Numbered from the stretch's first letter, positions 54,683 to 63,690 are shown. The stretch is DNA of 64,000 nucleotides from Iningainema tapete BLCC-T55 (GCF_014698965.1 NZ_JACXAE010000072.1:434001-498000); one strand, 5' to 3'. The notes: generated by a model from the sequence alone, not told the origin. Translations and numbers: made by a program.

Positions 54683-54702
54683 CCTGGGGTTTAAACCCCA
54701 GG
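54683..54702. repeat. 20-bp perfect palindrome
   Basis: CCTGGGGTTT and AAACCCCAGG are exact complements without a loop, directly after the glycosyltransferase stop (54682). It lies in the gap before the EamA/SMR-like gene. Confidence 0.85.
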
Positions 54703-54722
54703 AAAAAAGAATTGATGTACAC

Positions 54723-55151
54723 ATGTCCCAGAATTTGTCTGTACATTCAATCCAAAATCGCGCAAATAAGAGCCAAAATCCTATGACTTTGCCTGAATTT
54801 ATTTTATTACTAATATCAGTTATTGCTAGTGTAGCAGGGCAGTTATTTTTAAAAATGGGCGCAATGAAGTTAGGCAGAGTTAATGTAGGAAATTTTGTTA
54901 ATTTGATTCTCGGCATTGTCACAAACCATGAACTTATATTTGGGCTAACTTGCTATGGTTTCGGTGCTGTAGCGTACATCCTCCTTTTAACAAGAGTTAA
55001 CTTAAGCATTGCCGCTCCATCTGCTTCACTAGTTTACGTTTTTTCAGTTTTACTGGGTTACTTCATATTTAGAGAATCTATTCCCTTAGTTCGCTTCGTC
55101 GGTTTAAGCTTTATTGTTACCGGAGTCATATTAGTGATTTGGAGAAAATAA
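54723..55151 (+). CDS. EamA/SMR-type small transporter (flippase-like)
   Basis: The 142-residue protein has four membrane helices, with an early GQLFLKMGAM motif and NLSIAAPSASLVYVFSVLLG. This is the EamA/SMR half-size class, which includes ArnE/ArnF-like undecaprenyl-phosphate-sugar flippases. Position after a DPM1-like gene supports such a role, which is inference. The ATG at 54723 is used; ATG 54783 is another option and would remove a ~20-residue polar leader. Confidence 0.75.
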   Translation: MSQNLSVHSIQNRANKSQNPMTLPEFILLLISVIASVAGQLFLKMGAMKLGRVNVGNFVNLILGIVTNHELIFGLTCYGFGAVAYILLLTRVNLSIAAPSASLVYVFSVLLGYFIFRESIPLVRFVGLSFIVTGVILVIWRK

Positions 55152-55156
55152 ACGAA

Positions 55157-55221
55157 AGTTTGTAGTAAGGGCTTTAGCCCTTAAAATATTTGCATTGAAC
55201 GCTAAAGCGCTCACTACGAAC
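55157..55221. repeat. GTAGTAAGGGCTTTAGCCC inverted repeat
   Basis: The left arm TTTGTAGTAAGGGCTTTAG and the right arm's complement TTCGTAGTGAGCGCTTTAG differ at few positions and face each other across ~40 bases, each also containing an internal palindrome. The form suggests a small MITE- or REP-like element. Confidence 0.7.
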
Positions 55222-55291
55222 ATAAGCGTGTATTTCACATTTAATTTCATCTACTTACTTGTAGCAAGTAGTAATTTTACTCCTGTTTAAA

Positions 55292-56587
55292 ATGATTGAT
55301 TATAAAAAGCTGGAAATCAAAAATTATCAAGACACAAAGATTATTTTCCCGGTAATAATGTGGCTATCTAGCCGAGTTGCGATCGCTATTACCATCTTGT
55401 TCATTGCTCCTTTACTTCCGGCTCCACCTGATGGTGCGGCGGCGATGTTTAACTGGAGAGCTTTCTCAGAATGGGATAGTATTTGGTATCAAAAAATAGT
55501 AACTGTCGGTTACGATTATGCACCGGATGGGAAGGAACATTCTATTGCATTTTTCCCGTTATTTCCTTTACTCATCTACATAGTTATGTCGTTTGGCTTG
55601 AGGTTTGAAGCGGCTGGTATGTTGGTGAATAATCTAGCATTTTTAGCTGCTTTGATTGTTCTGTATTTTTGGGTTGAGGAGCGTTATGGTAAAAGTGCAG
55701 CTAGGTGGGCAACTGCTACTTTAGCATGGTGTCCTTATTCTCTTTACGGAACGATAATTTACACTGAAGGGCTGTTTTTATTATGTAGCACGGCGGCTTT
55801 ACGTGCTTTTGATCGACATCAGCATATTAGGTTCGCTTTTTGGGGATCTTTAGCTACCGCAACGCGAGTGAGTGGAGCTATGCTTATACCTAGTTTTTTA
55901 TTTGTGGCATGGAAGGAGCGCCGTGAGGTAAAAGCTTACGTTGCAAGTTGTGCTGCTGGTGGCGGTTTATTTCTTTTTAGTCTGTATTGCTTGATTAAAT
56001 TTGGCGATCCTTTGGCATTCCTTCATGCACAGAAAGGTTGGCGCTCTTCTTTTGGGTTTGATGGGCAGGGCTGGTGGCAAATGCTGCTACAAATTGTCTT
56101 GGGGACAAAAGATATTAATAATTCTTTTCAACTGTGGCATCCACTGCTGTTTGCGATGATTGTCTGTAGTGCTTTTTTGTTATGGTACTTCCGTAGGCAA
56201 CTGGGTGCCAAGATGCGCTATGGATTTTATCTGTTATGGATGTTGCTGTGGATCATCACTCGTAATCCTTTACCAGGTGAGCCATTTTCCTACGATCCGT
56301 TAGTTAAAATTGTACTCATTTTTGGTGGATTATTTTTGCTGTGGTTTTCACGCAATCAACTTCCTCTGGTTGCGGTTGTGTATGGCTTTTGCTCTTACGG
56401 TTTAATCCTCAATACCGGACTTACTCTTTCTGTTGAACGCTACGCTTATGGTATTGTATCTTTGGCGATCGCATTCGGGTTGCTGCTTGCTCGTTATCCA
56501 CAATGGGGGTACGCGGTGATAGGCTTCTTCTCCCTGCCACTTTTGAGTTTGTGTATCCGATTTGCTCAGAAACTTTGGGTTGCCTAA
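55292..56587 (+). CDS. PIG-V-like mannosyltransferase (GT-C), copy A
   Basis: The 431-residue multi-pass protein has the PIG-V-type first loop, SEWDSIWYQKIVTVGYD, and the helices FFPLFPLLIYIVM and GTIIYTEGLFLLCSTAA. PIG-V enzymes add mannose from polyprenyl-phosphate-mannose. A paralogue lies at 60782-62059. The following DUF2079 gene starts 25 bases on. Sugar specificity is not shown by the sequence. Confidence 0.85.
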   Translation: MIDYKKLEIKNYQDTKIIFPVIMWLSSRVAIAITILFIAPLLPAPPDGAAAMFNWRAFSEWDSIWYQKIVTVGYDYAPDGKEHSIAFFPLFPLLIYIVMSFGLRFEAAGMLVNNLAFLAALIVLYFWVEERYGKSAARWATATLAWCPYSLYGTIIYTEGLFLLCSTAALRAFDRHQHIRFAFWGSLATATRVSGAMLIPSFLFVAWKERREVKAYVASCAAGGGLFLFSLYCLIKFGDPLAFLHAQKGWRSSFGFDGQGWWQMLLQIVLGTKDINNSFQLWHPLLFAMIVCSAFLLWYFRRQLGAKMRYGFYLLWMLLWIITRNPLPGEPFSYDPLVKIVLIFGGLFLLWFSRNQLPLVAVVYGFCSYGLILNTGLTLSVERYAYGIVSLAIAFGLLLARYPQWGYAVIGFFSLPLLSLCIRFAQKLWVA

Positions 56588-56612
56588 AACGTCATTCCCA
56601 AAAAAACTCATT

Positions 56613-57995
56613 ATGCCTAGTGTTATTGGTGGGATGATTGGCGTAAGTGCCTTAGTTTTATTTGTTTGTAGCAGCTTACGCCATCTTCTGTTTCAATCTA
56701 CTGCTTGGGATTTAGGAATTTTTGACCAGGCTATTTATCTTATCAGTCAAGGGGAAAAACCAATATCTTCTTTTCTTGGTTTTCACATTCTCGGCGATCA
56801 TGCTGCTTTGATTTTCTATCCTTTGGCGGTACTTTACAAGATCTACCCTAGTGTTTATTGGTTATTCGCTCTTCAAGCTGCTGCTTTGGCGTTGGGAGCT
56901 TTGCCGATTTACTACTTAGCAAGACAAGCTGGGTTGAAGGATAATCTTGGTGTAGCTGTTGCCGCTGCTTACTTGTTGTATCCACTAGTTTTTAATATCA
57001 ATTTGTTTGATTTTCACCCAGATGTCTTGGCTGTACCATTACTGTTGACGGCGGTATGGGCGGCGAGGGGGGGACGCATTTGGTTGTTTTGTGTGAGTAT
57101 CTTCTTGGTATTCGTTTGTAAAGAGGTTTTATCTTTAACAGTCGTGGCGCTGGGATGTTTGCTGGTATTTGAGAAACGACGTTTGTATGGTGCGATCGCA
57201 ATTTTCTCTGGGATCGCCTGGTTTATAATTGCGACTAAAGGTATCATCCCTTATTTTGGTGGTACTGGTGCGTCGGTAGAGCGTCATATTTCTCGGTATA
57301 GCTATCTGGGGAAATCTTTTCCGGAAATCTTTAAAAATTTGCTTTTCCACCCAGATATCTTGTTGGGTAAACTTTTTTCAGTAGATAACCTTTTCTATTT
57401 AGTTTTACTGCTAGTACCTGTAATTTGGGGATTTTCACGACAAGGAATCACGCCTTTGCTCGGTGCTATTCCTGCTTTGGCGCTTAACCTTTTAGCTGAG
57501 GATAGGTTGCAAAAAGATTTAATCCACCAATATTCTCTACCAATTCTACCATTTTTATTTTTGGTGGTAATTCAAAGTTTTGCCGCCAAGCTTGGATGGT
57601 TGAGGCACAAACGTGCGATTATCTTATGGTGTTTGGTGACGTTTTTAGCTTTGGCAAAGTTTGGTTATTTTTGGTCGAGATACTTAGTACCTATAGATAC
57701 TTTGCAAGCTACTCGTGATGCGATCGCACTCGTACAAACTAAAGGAAGTGTTCTTACCACAGCAGAAATTGCCCCTCATTTAAGTCAGAGAAAACTGATT
57801 AATTTGACAAATGCTAACTCTCCACCAGTAAATTATAGTGCCTTTGATTATATATTACTCAACGTGCGTCATCCTGGATGGTCAAGTAATCAAGAATTTG
57901 CTACAAAAGCGGCAAATCAACTCAAAAGCCAGCCAGAATTTAAGTTGAGCTATCAGCGTGACGATGTGTATTTGTTTATGAAGAAGAATGACTAA
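56613..57995 (+). CDS. DUF2079 membrane protein, copy A
   Basis: The 460-residue protein has ~10 membrane helices. The first loop reads WDLGIFDQAIYLISQGE and the conserved acidic site VCKEVLSLT is intact (Glu at 57123-57125). It is a close paralogue of the gene at 59413. The ATG at 56613 is used; TTG codons at 56562 and 56580 are possible but overlap the previous gene. The end overlaps the next gene by eight bases. Confidence 0.87.
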   Translation: MPSVIGGMIGVSALVLFVCSSLRHLLFQSTAWDLGIFDQAIYLISQGEKPISSFLGFHILGDHAALIFYPLAVLYKIYPSVYWLFALQAAALALGALPIYYLARQAGLKDNLGVAVAAAYLLYPLVFNINLFDFHPDVLAVPLLLTAVWAARGGRIWLFCVSIFLVFVCKEVLSLTVVALGCLLVFEKRRLYGAIAIFSGIAWFIIATKGIIPYFGGTGASVERHISRYSYLGKSFPEIFKNLLFHPDILLGKLFSVDNLFYLVLLLVPVIWGFSRQGITPLLGAIPALALNLLAEDRLQKDLIHQYSLPILPFLFLVVIQSFAAKLGWLRHKRAIILWCLVTFLALAKFGYFWSRYLVPIDTLQATRDAIALVQTKGSVLTTAEIAPHLSQRKLINLTNANSPPVNYSAFDYILLNVRHPGWSSNQEFATKAANQLKSQPEFKLSYQRDDVYLFMKKND

Positions 57996-59391
57996 AAAAA
58001 GAATAATCATTACAGCTATACCTTTAATTATTTGTGGCGCATTTATTTTGTGTGCTGCCGTAGGTATGCTGATATCTCCCGAAGCTTTCCACAAATTCTT
58101 TTCGCCAATACGATTATCTACCGAAATTCCTGCCGTGCTTTCGCAAAGTTACTACTGGGATGTAGAACTATACGCCTACAAAGCTATAAATCCTATTTGT
58201 GACGCTTTCTATCCACTTTGGCCTTTAATCATTCGGACATTGTTCCATCCTCAAACTATAGAACAAGCTGCACACTACTTTGTCATCGTCGCCACTATTT
58301 TATTCTTTATTTCAACTTTCTTATTATTTTGGGTATTTAAAAAAGGATTAGAACGCATAAATTTAGCTTTTTTATTAGTTTTAGCTTATACTGTTAACCC
58401 GATGGCTATTTTCCGTGTGATTGGGTACACAGAAAGCTTATTCGCCACCCTAAGTACCCTACTTATCTGGATTTGCCTACCGCAATCAAAACTTAATCAA
58501 AATCTGAAACTTTTACTTATTTTCCCCATCACATTTTTGATGGCTTTAACTCGTCCAGTATTGATACAAATATTATTTTCTAGCACAGCCGCCCTGGCAA
58601 CAATCTTTATTTTTGAAATTTTACAGAGCAAAACATTTGCAAATACCCCTCCACCACCCCCTCTGCCCACGCAAAGTTTATTGCCCACCCCCCCAAGGGG
58701 GGGTTTGGGGGTTGGGGGGTTCAATTCTGATCTAAAAACAACTCTTACCATCTGGATATCATCCATACTAGGATATTCTCTGTACGGAAGCTTCTGTTTA
58801 AAAACTAGAGGTAACTTTTTTGCTCCTTTTCTCGATCAGAAATCCTGGAGTAAAAAATTTGGATTACACGTAGAACTATTATTTTACCCTAAATCATTAT
58901 TCTTCGACCTATTAGGACTCTATCTACCCTTAATCATTTTATGCTTATCACTTACATTTATTTACTTCAAAATTATTCAACGCGAACCATACATATACAA
59001 ACCTAAATCTATATTCTGGAGCATATTATTCCTTTACCCACCCTTACTCATTATTTTATACGCTTTTCAATTTATCAAACGGCAAAAACTAAAACTAGAT
59101 AAGCTGATAACATCAGATTACACTTACAGCTTATCTAAAAACTATATCTTTTGGTTTTGCGTCTACTTTGCTGCCATTCACTCTATTATTGTAATATTCA
59201 CACAAGACCGTCTATATAGTCTAGCTAGATTTATATTCGCATTACCTTACTTTTTCCTCGCAGTTGGATATATATATCGTTGTATTCTCGACGCAACCAA
59301 ATACAAAACCCTGCTATTATTCATTGTAATCTCAGCCATCACTTTAGTCAAACAATGGATTAATTACGGTCAAGATAAATGGCTTGGTTGA
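57988..59391 (+). CDS. Membrane protein, remote PIG-V-like
   Basis: The 467-residue multi-pass protein has YYWDVELYAYKAI in the first loop and VIGYTESLFATLSTLLIW, resembling PIG-V positions (WD...Y and YTEGLF). The similarity is weak overall. A Pro/Gly-rich loop (residues ~220-245) is encoded by a C-tract/G-tract repeat. Its start overlaps the DUF2079 stop (ATGACTAA), which implies coupling. Confidence 0.7.
   Translation: MTKKRIIITAIPLIICGAFILCAAVGMLISPEAFHKFFSPIRLSTEIPAVLSQSYYWDVELYAYKAINPICDAFYPLWPLIIRTLFHPQTIEQAAHYFVIVATILFFISTFLLFWVFKKGLERINLAFLLVLAYTVNPMAIFRVIGYTESLFATLSTLLIWICLPQSKLNQNLKLLLIFPITFLMALTRPVLIQILFSSTAALATIFIFEILQSKTFANTPPPPPLPTQSLLPTPPRGGLGVGGFNSDLKTTLTIWISSILGYSLYGSFCLKTRGNFFAPFLDQKSWSKKFGLHVELLFYPKSLFFDLLGLYLPLIILCLSLTFIYFKIIQREPYIYKPKSIFWSILFLYPPLLIILYAFQFIKRQKLKLDKLITSDYTYSLSKNYIFWFCVYFAAIHSIIVIFTQDRLYSLARFIFALPYFFLAVGYIYRCILDATKYKTLLLFIVISAITLVKQWINYGQDKWLG
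58644..58719. repeat. C-tract/G-tract repeat inside membrane gene
   Basis: C-rich stretches (58646-58662 and 58684-58694) are followed by G-rich ones (58697-58719). Seven C and seven G residues flank AA at 58695-58696. The frame is kept, reading PPPPPLP, then LLPTPPRGGLGVGG. Confidence 0.8.
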
Positions 59392-59392
59392 A

Positions 59393-59412
59393 GGAGACAG
59401 GAGACAGGAGGG
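59393..59412 (+). promoter_or_regulatory. STRR heptamers forming a Shine-Dalgarno sequence
   Basis: Two GGAGACA heptamers run into GGAGGG, which ends six bases before the ATG at 59413. The repeat itself therefore supplies the ribosome-binding site. Confidence 0.75.
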
Positions 59413-60816
59413 ATGAGCAAAAAACTCGGTAATCTTAATACCATAAACTTAATAATAGGTGTGAGTGCTTTAATCTTATTCACCTGTAGCACAGTAAAAC
59501 ACCTTCTTTTTAAATCAACCGCCTTAGACTTAGCAATTTTCGATCAAGTAGTTTACTTAATCAGTCAAGGAGAAAAACCAATATCTTCTTTAATTGGTTT
59601 TCACATTCTTGGCGATCATGCCGCTTGGATTTTTTACCCATTAGCTGTACTATACAAAATCTACCCTAGTGTTTATTGGCTATTTGCTGTACAAGCAGTA
59701 GCTTTAGCGTTAGGTGCTTTGCCCATCTATCAGCTAGCGCAACAAGCAGGATTAAAGCAGAATCTTGGAATAGCAGTAGCCGCAGCTTACTTGTTATACC
59801 CACTAGTATTCAACATCAGTTTGTTTGATTTTCACCCAGATGTCATTGCTGTACCAGCACTATTGACGGCGGTGTGGGCGACAAGAGCAAGAAAAATTGG
59901 CTGGTTTTGTGTCAGTATTATCTTGGTGTTTGGGTGTAAGGCGGTATTATCTTTAACAGTTGCTGCACTGGGGGTTTGGCTGCTGGTATTTGAGCAGCGA
60001 CGTTTGTATGGTGCGATCGCACTACTTTCCGGGATCGCTTGGTTTATAATTGCGACGAAGGGGATTATTCCTTATTTTGGTGGATCTGCTGCGTCAGTGG
60101 ATCGTCATATTTATAGATATAGCTATCTGGGAAACTCGTTTCCAGAAATGATTAAAAATTTCCTCTTCCACCCAGGAATTGTTTTGGGAAAAGTTTTTTC
60201 TTTAGCGAACCTGGAATATTTAATTCTGCTGGTAGCACCTGTAATTTGGAGCTTTTCACTTGCACAAATGACGCCTTTGATCGCTGCGATTCCTACTTTG
60301 GTAATCAATATTCTTGCTGACTACCGCCCACAGAAAGATTTAATTCACCAGTATTCTTTATCAATTATACCATTTTTATTTTTAGTTGTCATTAATAGCC
60401 TTGCCGCAGGACGGGGATGGTTCAAACACAAACGTGCCATCATATTATGGTCGTTAGTAGCGTTTTTAGCTTTAGCTAAATATGGTCATTTTGGCGGAAA
60501 GTATCTGTCATCTCTAGATACTTGGCAAGCTACTCGTGAGGCGATCGCACTTGTAAAACCGGAAGCAAATGTTCTTACCTTAGATGAAACTGCTCCACAT
60601 TTAAGCCAGAGAAAAGTTATTAATTTGCTATCTCCCGAAACTCCCGAAATTGATTTTGCTAAATTCGATTATATATTACTAAATACCCGCCATACCTTTT
60701 CACGGGCGCATAAAAAATTAGCTATTAATTACGTAACCCAACTAAAAAATCATCCAAAATTTAAGTCAATCTTTCATCGCAATGATGTTTACCTATTTGA
60801 GAAATCAGCTTCATAA
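59413..60816 (+). CDS. DUF2079 membrane protein, copy B
   Basis: The 467-residue paralogue of the protein at 56613 shares long blocks, such as GDHAAWIFYPLAVLYKIYPS. The first loop reads LDLAIFDQVVYLISQGE. At the conserved KE position copy B reads GCKAVLSLT, Glu to Ala (59941-59943). Copy B may have lost or changed activity. The gene starts after an STRR-derived ribosome site and its end overlaps the next start by 35 bases. Confidence 0.87.
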   Translation: MSKKLGNLNTINLIIGVSALILFTCSTVKHLLFKSTALDLAIFDQVVYLISQGEKPISSLIGFHILGDHAAWIFYPLAVLYKIYPSVYWLFAVQAVALALGALPIYQLAQQAGLKQNLGIAVAAAYLLYPLVFNISLFDFHPDVIAVPALLTAVWATRARKIGWFCVSIILVFGCKAVLSLTVAALGVWLLVFEQRRLYGAIALLSGIAWFIIATKGIIPYFGGSAASVDRHIYRYSYLGNSFPEMIKNFLFHPGIVLGKVFSLANLEYLILLVAPVIWSFSLAQMTPLIAAIPTLVINILADYRPQKDLIHQYSLSIIPFLFLVVINSLAAGRGWFKHKRAIILWSLVAFLALAKYGHFGGKYLSSLDTWQATREAIALVKPEANVLTLDETAPHLSQRKVINLLSPETPEIDFAKFDYILLNTRHTFSRAHKKLAINYVTQLKNHPKFKSIFHRNDVYLFEKSAS

Positions 60817-62059
60817 GATTCCTCAGATACCCGACTTCTTTAAGAAGTCGGGTATCTGGTTATTTTACCCCCTGATAATGTGGCTATCGAGCCGCGCCTT
60901 TATATGCATAATTATGTTGTTAATTGCTCCCAACCAAGGGTGGCATGTTTTTTCAGCTTGGGATAGTACCTTCTACGAAAGAATAGCAACTGACGGTTAC
61001 GATCGCTTAATAATCGAGCAAAAACAACCTGTATTTATTGTCTTCTTCCCCTTACTACCTTTATTTACCCGCACATTAATGACCTTTGGCTTACCTTGGA
61101 CAGTAGCAGGTACATTGGTCAACAACATAGCTTTTTTAGGAGCGCTACTAGTATTGTACGCTTGGATGAACGAGCGGCATGGAAGTAGCACAGCAAGATG
61201 GACAACAGCAGTGTTAGCGTGGTGTCCTTTATCTTTATTTGGCACAGTCATTTATGCAGAAGGACTGTACCTCTTATTTAGTACAGCGGCTTTAAAAGCT
61301 TTTGATCAAAAACAGTATACTCAAACAGCACTTTGGGGTGCATTAGCCACTGCAACACGTCCTACCGGGATCGCGTTAATACTTGCTTTTTTGCTTGTGG
61401 CGGGGATTGAACGTAGAGGTGTGAAAGCTTATATTGCCAGTTGTGCTTCAGGTAGCGGTTTATTTGTATTTAGCCTATATTGCCACATCAAACTTGGTGA
61501 TGCTTTGGCTTTCCTCCATGCCCAGAAAGCGTGGCGTCCTTCATTGGGTATTGATTGGCTAGATTGGTTGAAAATGCTGATGCAAATTGTAGTCGGTACA
61601 ACTAATTGGAAGTACGGCTACATTAAAGATCCTTGGCATCCACTGCTATTCGTGATTATTGTTGGCAGTGGTTATTTATTATGGCACTTTCGCCAAAAAT
61701 TGGGTAATGCCAAGCTAGAATACGGTTTTATCTGCTTAGCTTTATTTTTATGGCTGTTGGCTGGCGATCCCTTAACCAATGTTGTGATGATTTTTGGTGG
61801 TCTTTATCTATTATGGCGATTACGTACTGAACTTAGCCCAATTACCTTAGTCTATGGTTATTGCGGTATTGGTCTACTGCTAGCATCTGGAAGTACTATC
61901 TCCCTAAATCGCCTAACTTATGGTATCGTGTCAGTGTCGATCGCACTTGGTTTACTACTTGCTCGTCATTCGCGTTGGAGATACCCAGTTATGGGCTTAT
62001 TTTCCATATTACTAGCAAGCTTTGCTGTGCGATTTGCGCAAAAGTTATGGGTTGCTTAG
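60782..62059 (+). CDS. PIG-V-like mannosyltransferase (GT-C), copy B
   Basis: The 425-residue paralogue of the protein at 55292 has SAWDSTFYERIATDGYD in the first loop and GTVIYAEGLYLLFSTAA. The N-terminal ~25 residues (QIPDFFKKSGIW) are unlike copy A and are encoded by a 33-bp palindrome. ATG 60782 or ATG 60785 begins the gene, 35 bases inside copy B of DUF2079; the next ATG (60881) would cut into the first membrane helix. Confidence 0.82.
   Translation: MMFTYLRNQLHKIPQIPDFFKKSGIWLFYPLIMWLSSRAFICIIMLLIAPNQGWHVFSAWDSTFYERIATDGYDRLIIEQKQPVFIVFFPLLPLFTRTLMTFGLPWTVAGTLVNNIAFLGALLVLYAWMNERHGSSTARWTTAVLAWCPLSLFGTVIYAEGLYLLFSTAALKAFDQKQYTQTALWGALATATRPTGIALILAFLLVAGIERRGVKAYIASCASGSGLFVFSLYCHIKLGDALAFLHAQKAWRPSLGIDWLDWLKMLMQIVVGTTNWKYGYIKDPWHPLLFVIIVGSGYLLWHFRQKLGNAKLEYGFICLALFLWLLAGDPLTNVVMIFGGLYLLWRLRTELSPITLVYGYCGIGLLLASGSTISLNRLTYGIVSVSIALGLLLARHSRWRYPVMGLFSILLASFAVRFAQKLWVA
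60825..60857. repeat. 33-bp palindrome at the start of PIG-V copy B
   Basis: A 16-bp arm (60825-60840) is mirrored perfectly at 60842-60857 around a single T. The palindrome lies nine bases after the DUF2079 stop and inside the PIG-V reading frame. Confidence 0.88.
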
Positions 62060-62672
62060 ATTAAACTCCCCACTACTTTTCAGTGTTTACACGGTAGACG
62101 TTAGTATTTGAGATTAACGTTAATAGTGTGGTAAGTATAATTTTTTTACCGAAAAAAGTGCCAACAGTAGCTTTACTTAAGCTGTAAGTACTTATAGGTA
62201 TCATTATGCAAAATAGATGACATGGCTATTAATTTTTTAATGGAGAATATCTGGATTATTGATTAAATATGGTGTAGTAAGGAGAAACTCTCGGAATGTG
62301 ATTTACGTCTAGTGAAAAAGTTTGTCGTGTAAAAATTTAATATTTTTTTAAATGAATGAATAAAATTAAGCAGTACAATGTAGCTGGTCAACAAAAAGAC
62401 TAATTTTTCGTATTAATTGATAGTATCATACTGTGTACGATAGGTTAATCATTAAACGCCTATTTACCGATGATCAGCAATGGCGATAAAAACCAAAGAA
62501 TTTAAGCTTTGGATGTAATCTAATTACCTATTAAAATTGCTAAATTTCTGTTAATCTAGGGTAAATTTCCGGATTAACAGAGAATAATTAAGTATCTGAT
62601 TCCTACGAAAACTGTATTAGAACTTATTATCAGGTTTATGACTTACGGTGAAACCCGTTGAGGATCTGTGTC
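62060..62672. other. AT-rich intergenic region before deacetylase
   Basis: This 613-base gap closes the glycan island. No gene, tRNA or clear repeat is seen. A short TTTTTTTACC run near 62143 and an ACAGTAGCTTTACTTAAGCT near-palindrome near 62164 are the only features noticed. Confidence 0.5.
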
Positions 62673-63587
62673 GTGGAAAATCATAAATCGTTCGCATGGC
62701 CGCAGGGAATATTATTTGCACTCACTGCTTTATGTGGTAGTTTAACCCTTGGTTTAATTTTACCAATAAATCCCAATACCATAGAGGCTCAGACAAAACC
62801 AAGTACAAATCCAAAAATTATCGCCGCTCAAACACAAACAGCACAACGGATTGAAAAACTAAAGGCGGCGCTTTTGACGACTTGGCAGCAAGAAGCAAAA
62901 GCTAAAGGTTTTGGCTACTTTTTACCAACACGCTTTCAAGGAGCAACAATTGTACAAGCAAAACTAAGTAAACCAGAGAAAGTAATTGCTCTCACCTTTG
63001 ATGATGGTCCTTGGGCTGGAACTACAGCACAGGTGTTAGATATACTGAAGAAAAATAACATCAAAGGCACATTTTTTGTTGTTGGGCAAAACTTAAAAGA
63101 GCATCCAGAAGTAACCAAGCGAATAGTGACAGAAGGTCATGCTATTGGTAATCATACTTGGCATCACTGGTATCACTATATGAATCCACAAGCAGCTGCC
63201 TTTGAGATAGAACGCACAACAGACCAAATCTATCAGATCACAGGGGTGAGAACAAATTTGTTCCGCCCACCAGGTGGAAAGATGCACAACGGGGTAGCTG
63301 ATTACGCCAGAAACAAAAAGTACGCGACTATAATGTGGTCATCGGATTCCATAGATTATAGCCGTCCCGGAGTGCCAAGGTTAATTAATAATGTGATGAG
63401 AGCGGCAAGCCCTGGTGGGATAGTTCTCCTACATGATGGCGGTGGAAACCGTTCCAACACTGTACAAGCTTTACCAGAGATTATTAATAAATTTAGAAAA
63501 CAAGGATATCGCTTTGTTACGATCCCAGAACTTCTAGAAATGCAAGATAAAGACGATCAAAAAGCGATCGCCGCTAGAAAGAAATAA
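62673..63587 (+). CDS. Polysaccharide deacetylase (NodB homology)
   Basis: The 304-residue protein has an N-terminal signal anchor (about residues 10-35) and a NodB domain (about 105-290). The metal and base motifs are LTFDDGPW, GHAIGNHTWHH and FRPPGG, with VLLHDGGGN at the C-terminal end. It probably deacetylates peptidoglycan or an exopolysaccharide outside the membrane. The GTG at 62673 (VENHKSF) is supported by GAGG 10 bases upstream; a TTG at 62658 is the alternative. Confidence 0.9.
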   Translation: MENHKSFAWPQGILFALTALCGSLTLGLILPINPNTIEAQTKPSTNPKIIAAQTQTAQRIEKLKAALLTTWQQEAKAKGFGYFLPTRFQGATIVQAKLSKPEKVIALTFDDGPWAGTTAQVLDILKKNNIKGTFFVVGQNLKEHPEVTKRIVTEGHAIGNHTWHHWYHYMNPQAAAFEIERTTDQIYQITGVRTNLFRPPGGKMHNGVADYARNKKYATIMWSSDSIDYSRPGVPRLINNVMRAASPGGIVLLHDGGGNRSNTVQALPEIINKFRKQGYRFVTIPELLEMQDKDDQKAIAARKK

Positions 63588-63609
63588 AGCTCTCAAAGCA
63601 GGATAATTA

Positions 63610-63670
63610 AACCACAGATAAACACAGATAATCCAGTTTCATCTGTGTTTATCTGTGTCCATCTGTGGTT
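63610..63670. repeat. ACCACAGAT/ATCTGTGGT inverted repeat
   Basis: AACCACAGAT and ATCTGTGGTT bound inner ACACAGAT/ATCTGTGT units. It lies between the convergent deacetylase and gltB genes and could end both transcripts. Confidence 0.8.
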
Positions 63671-63690
63671 CTTATTTAATTAGTTAACGA

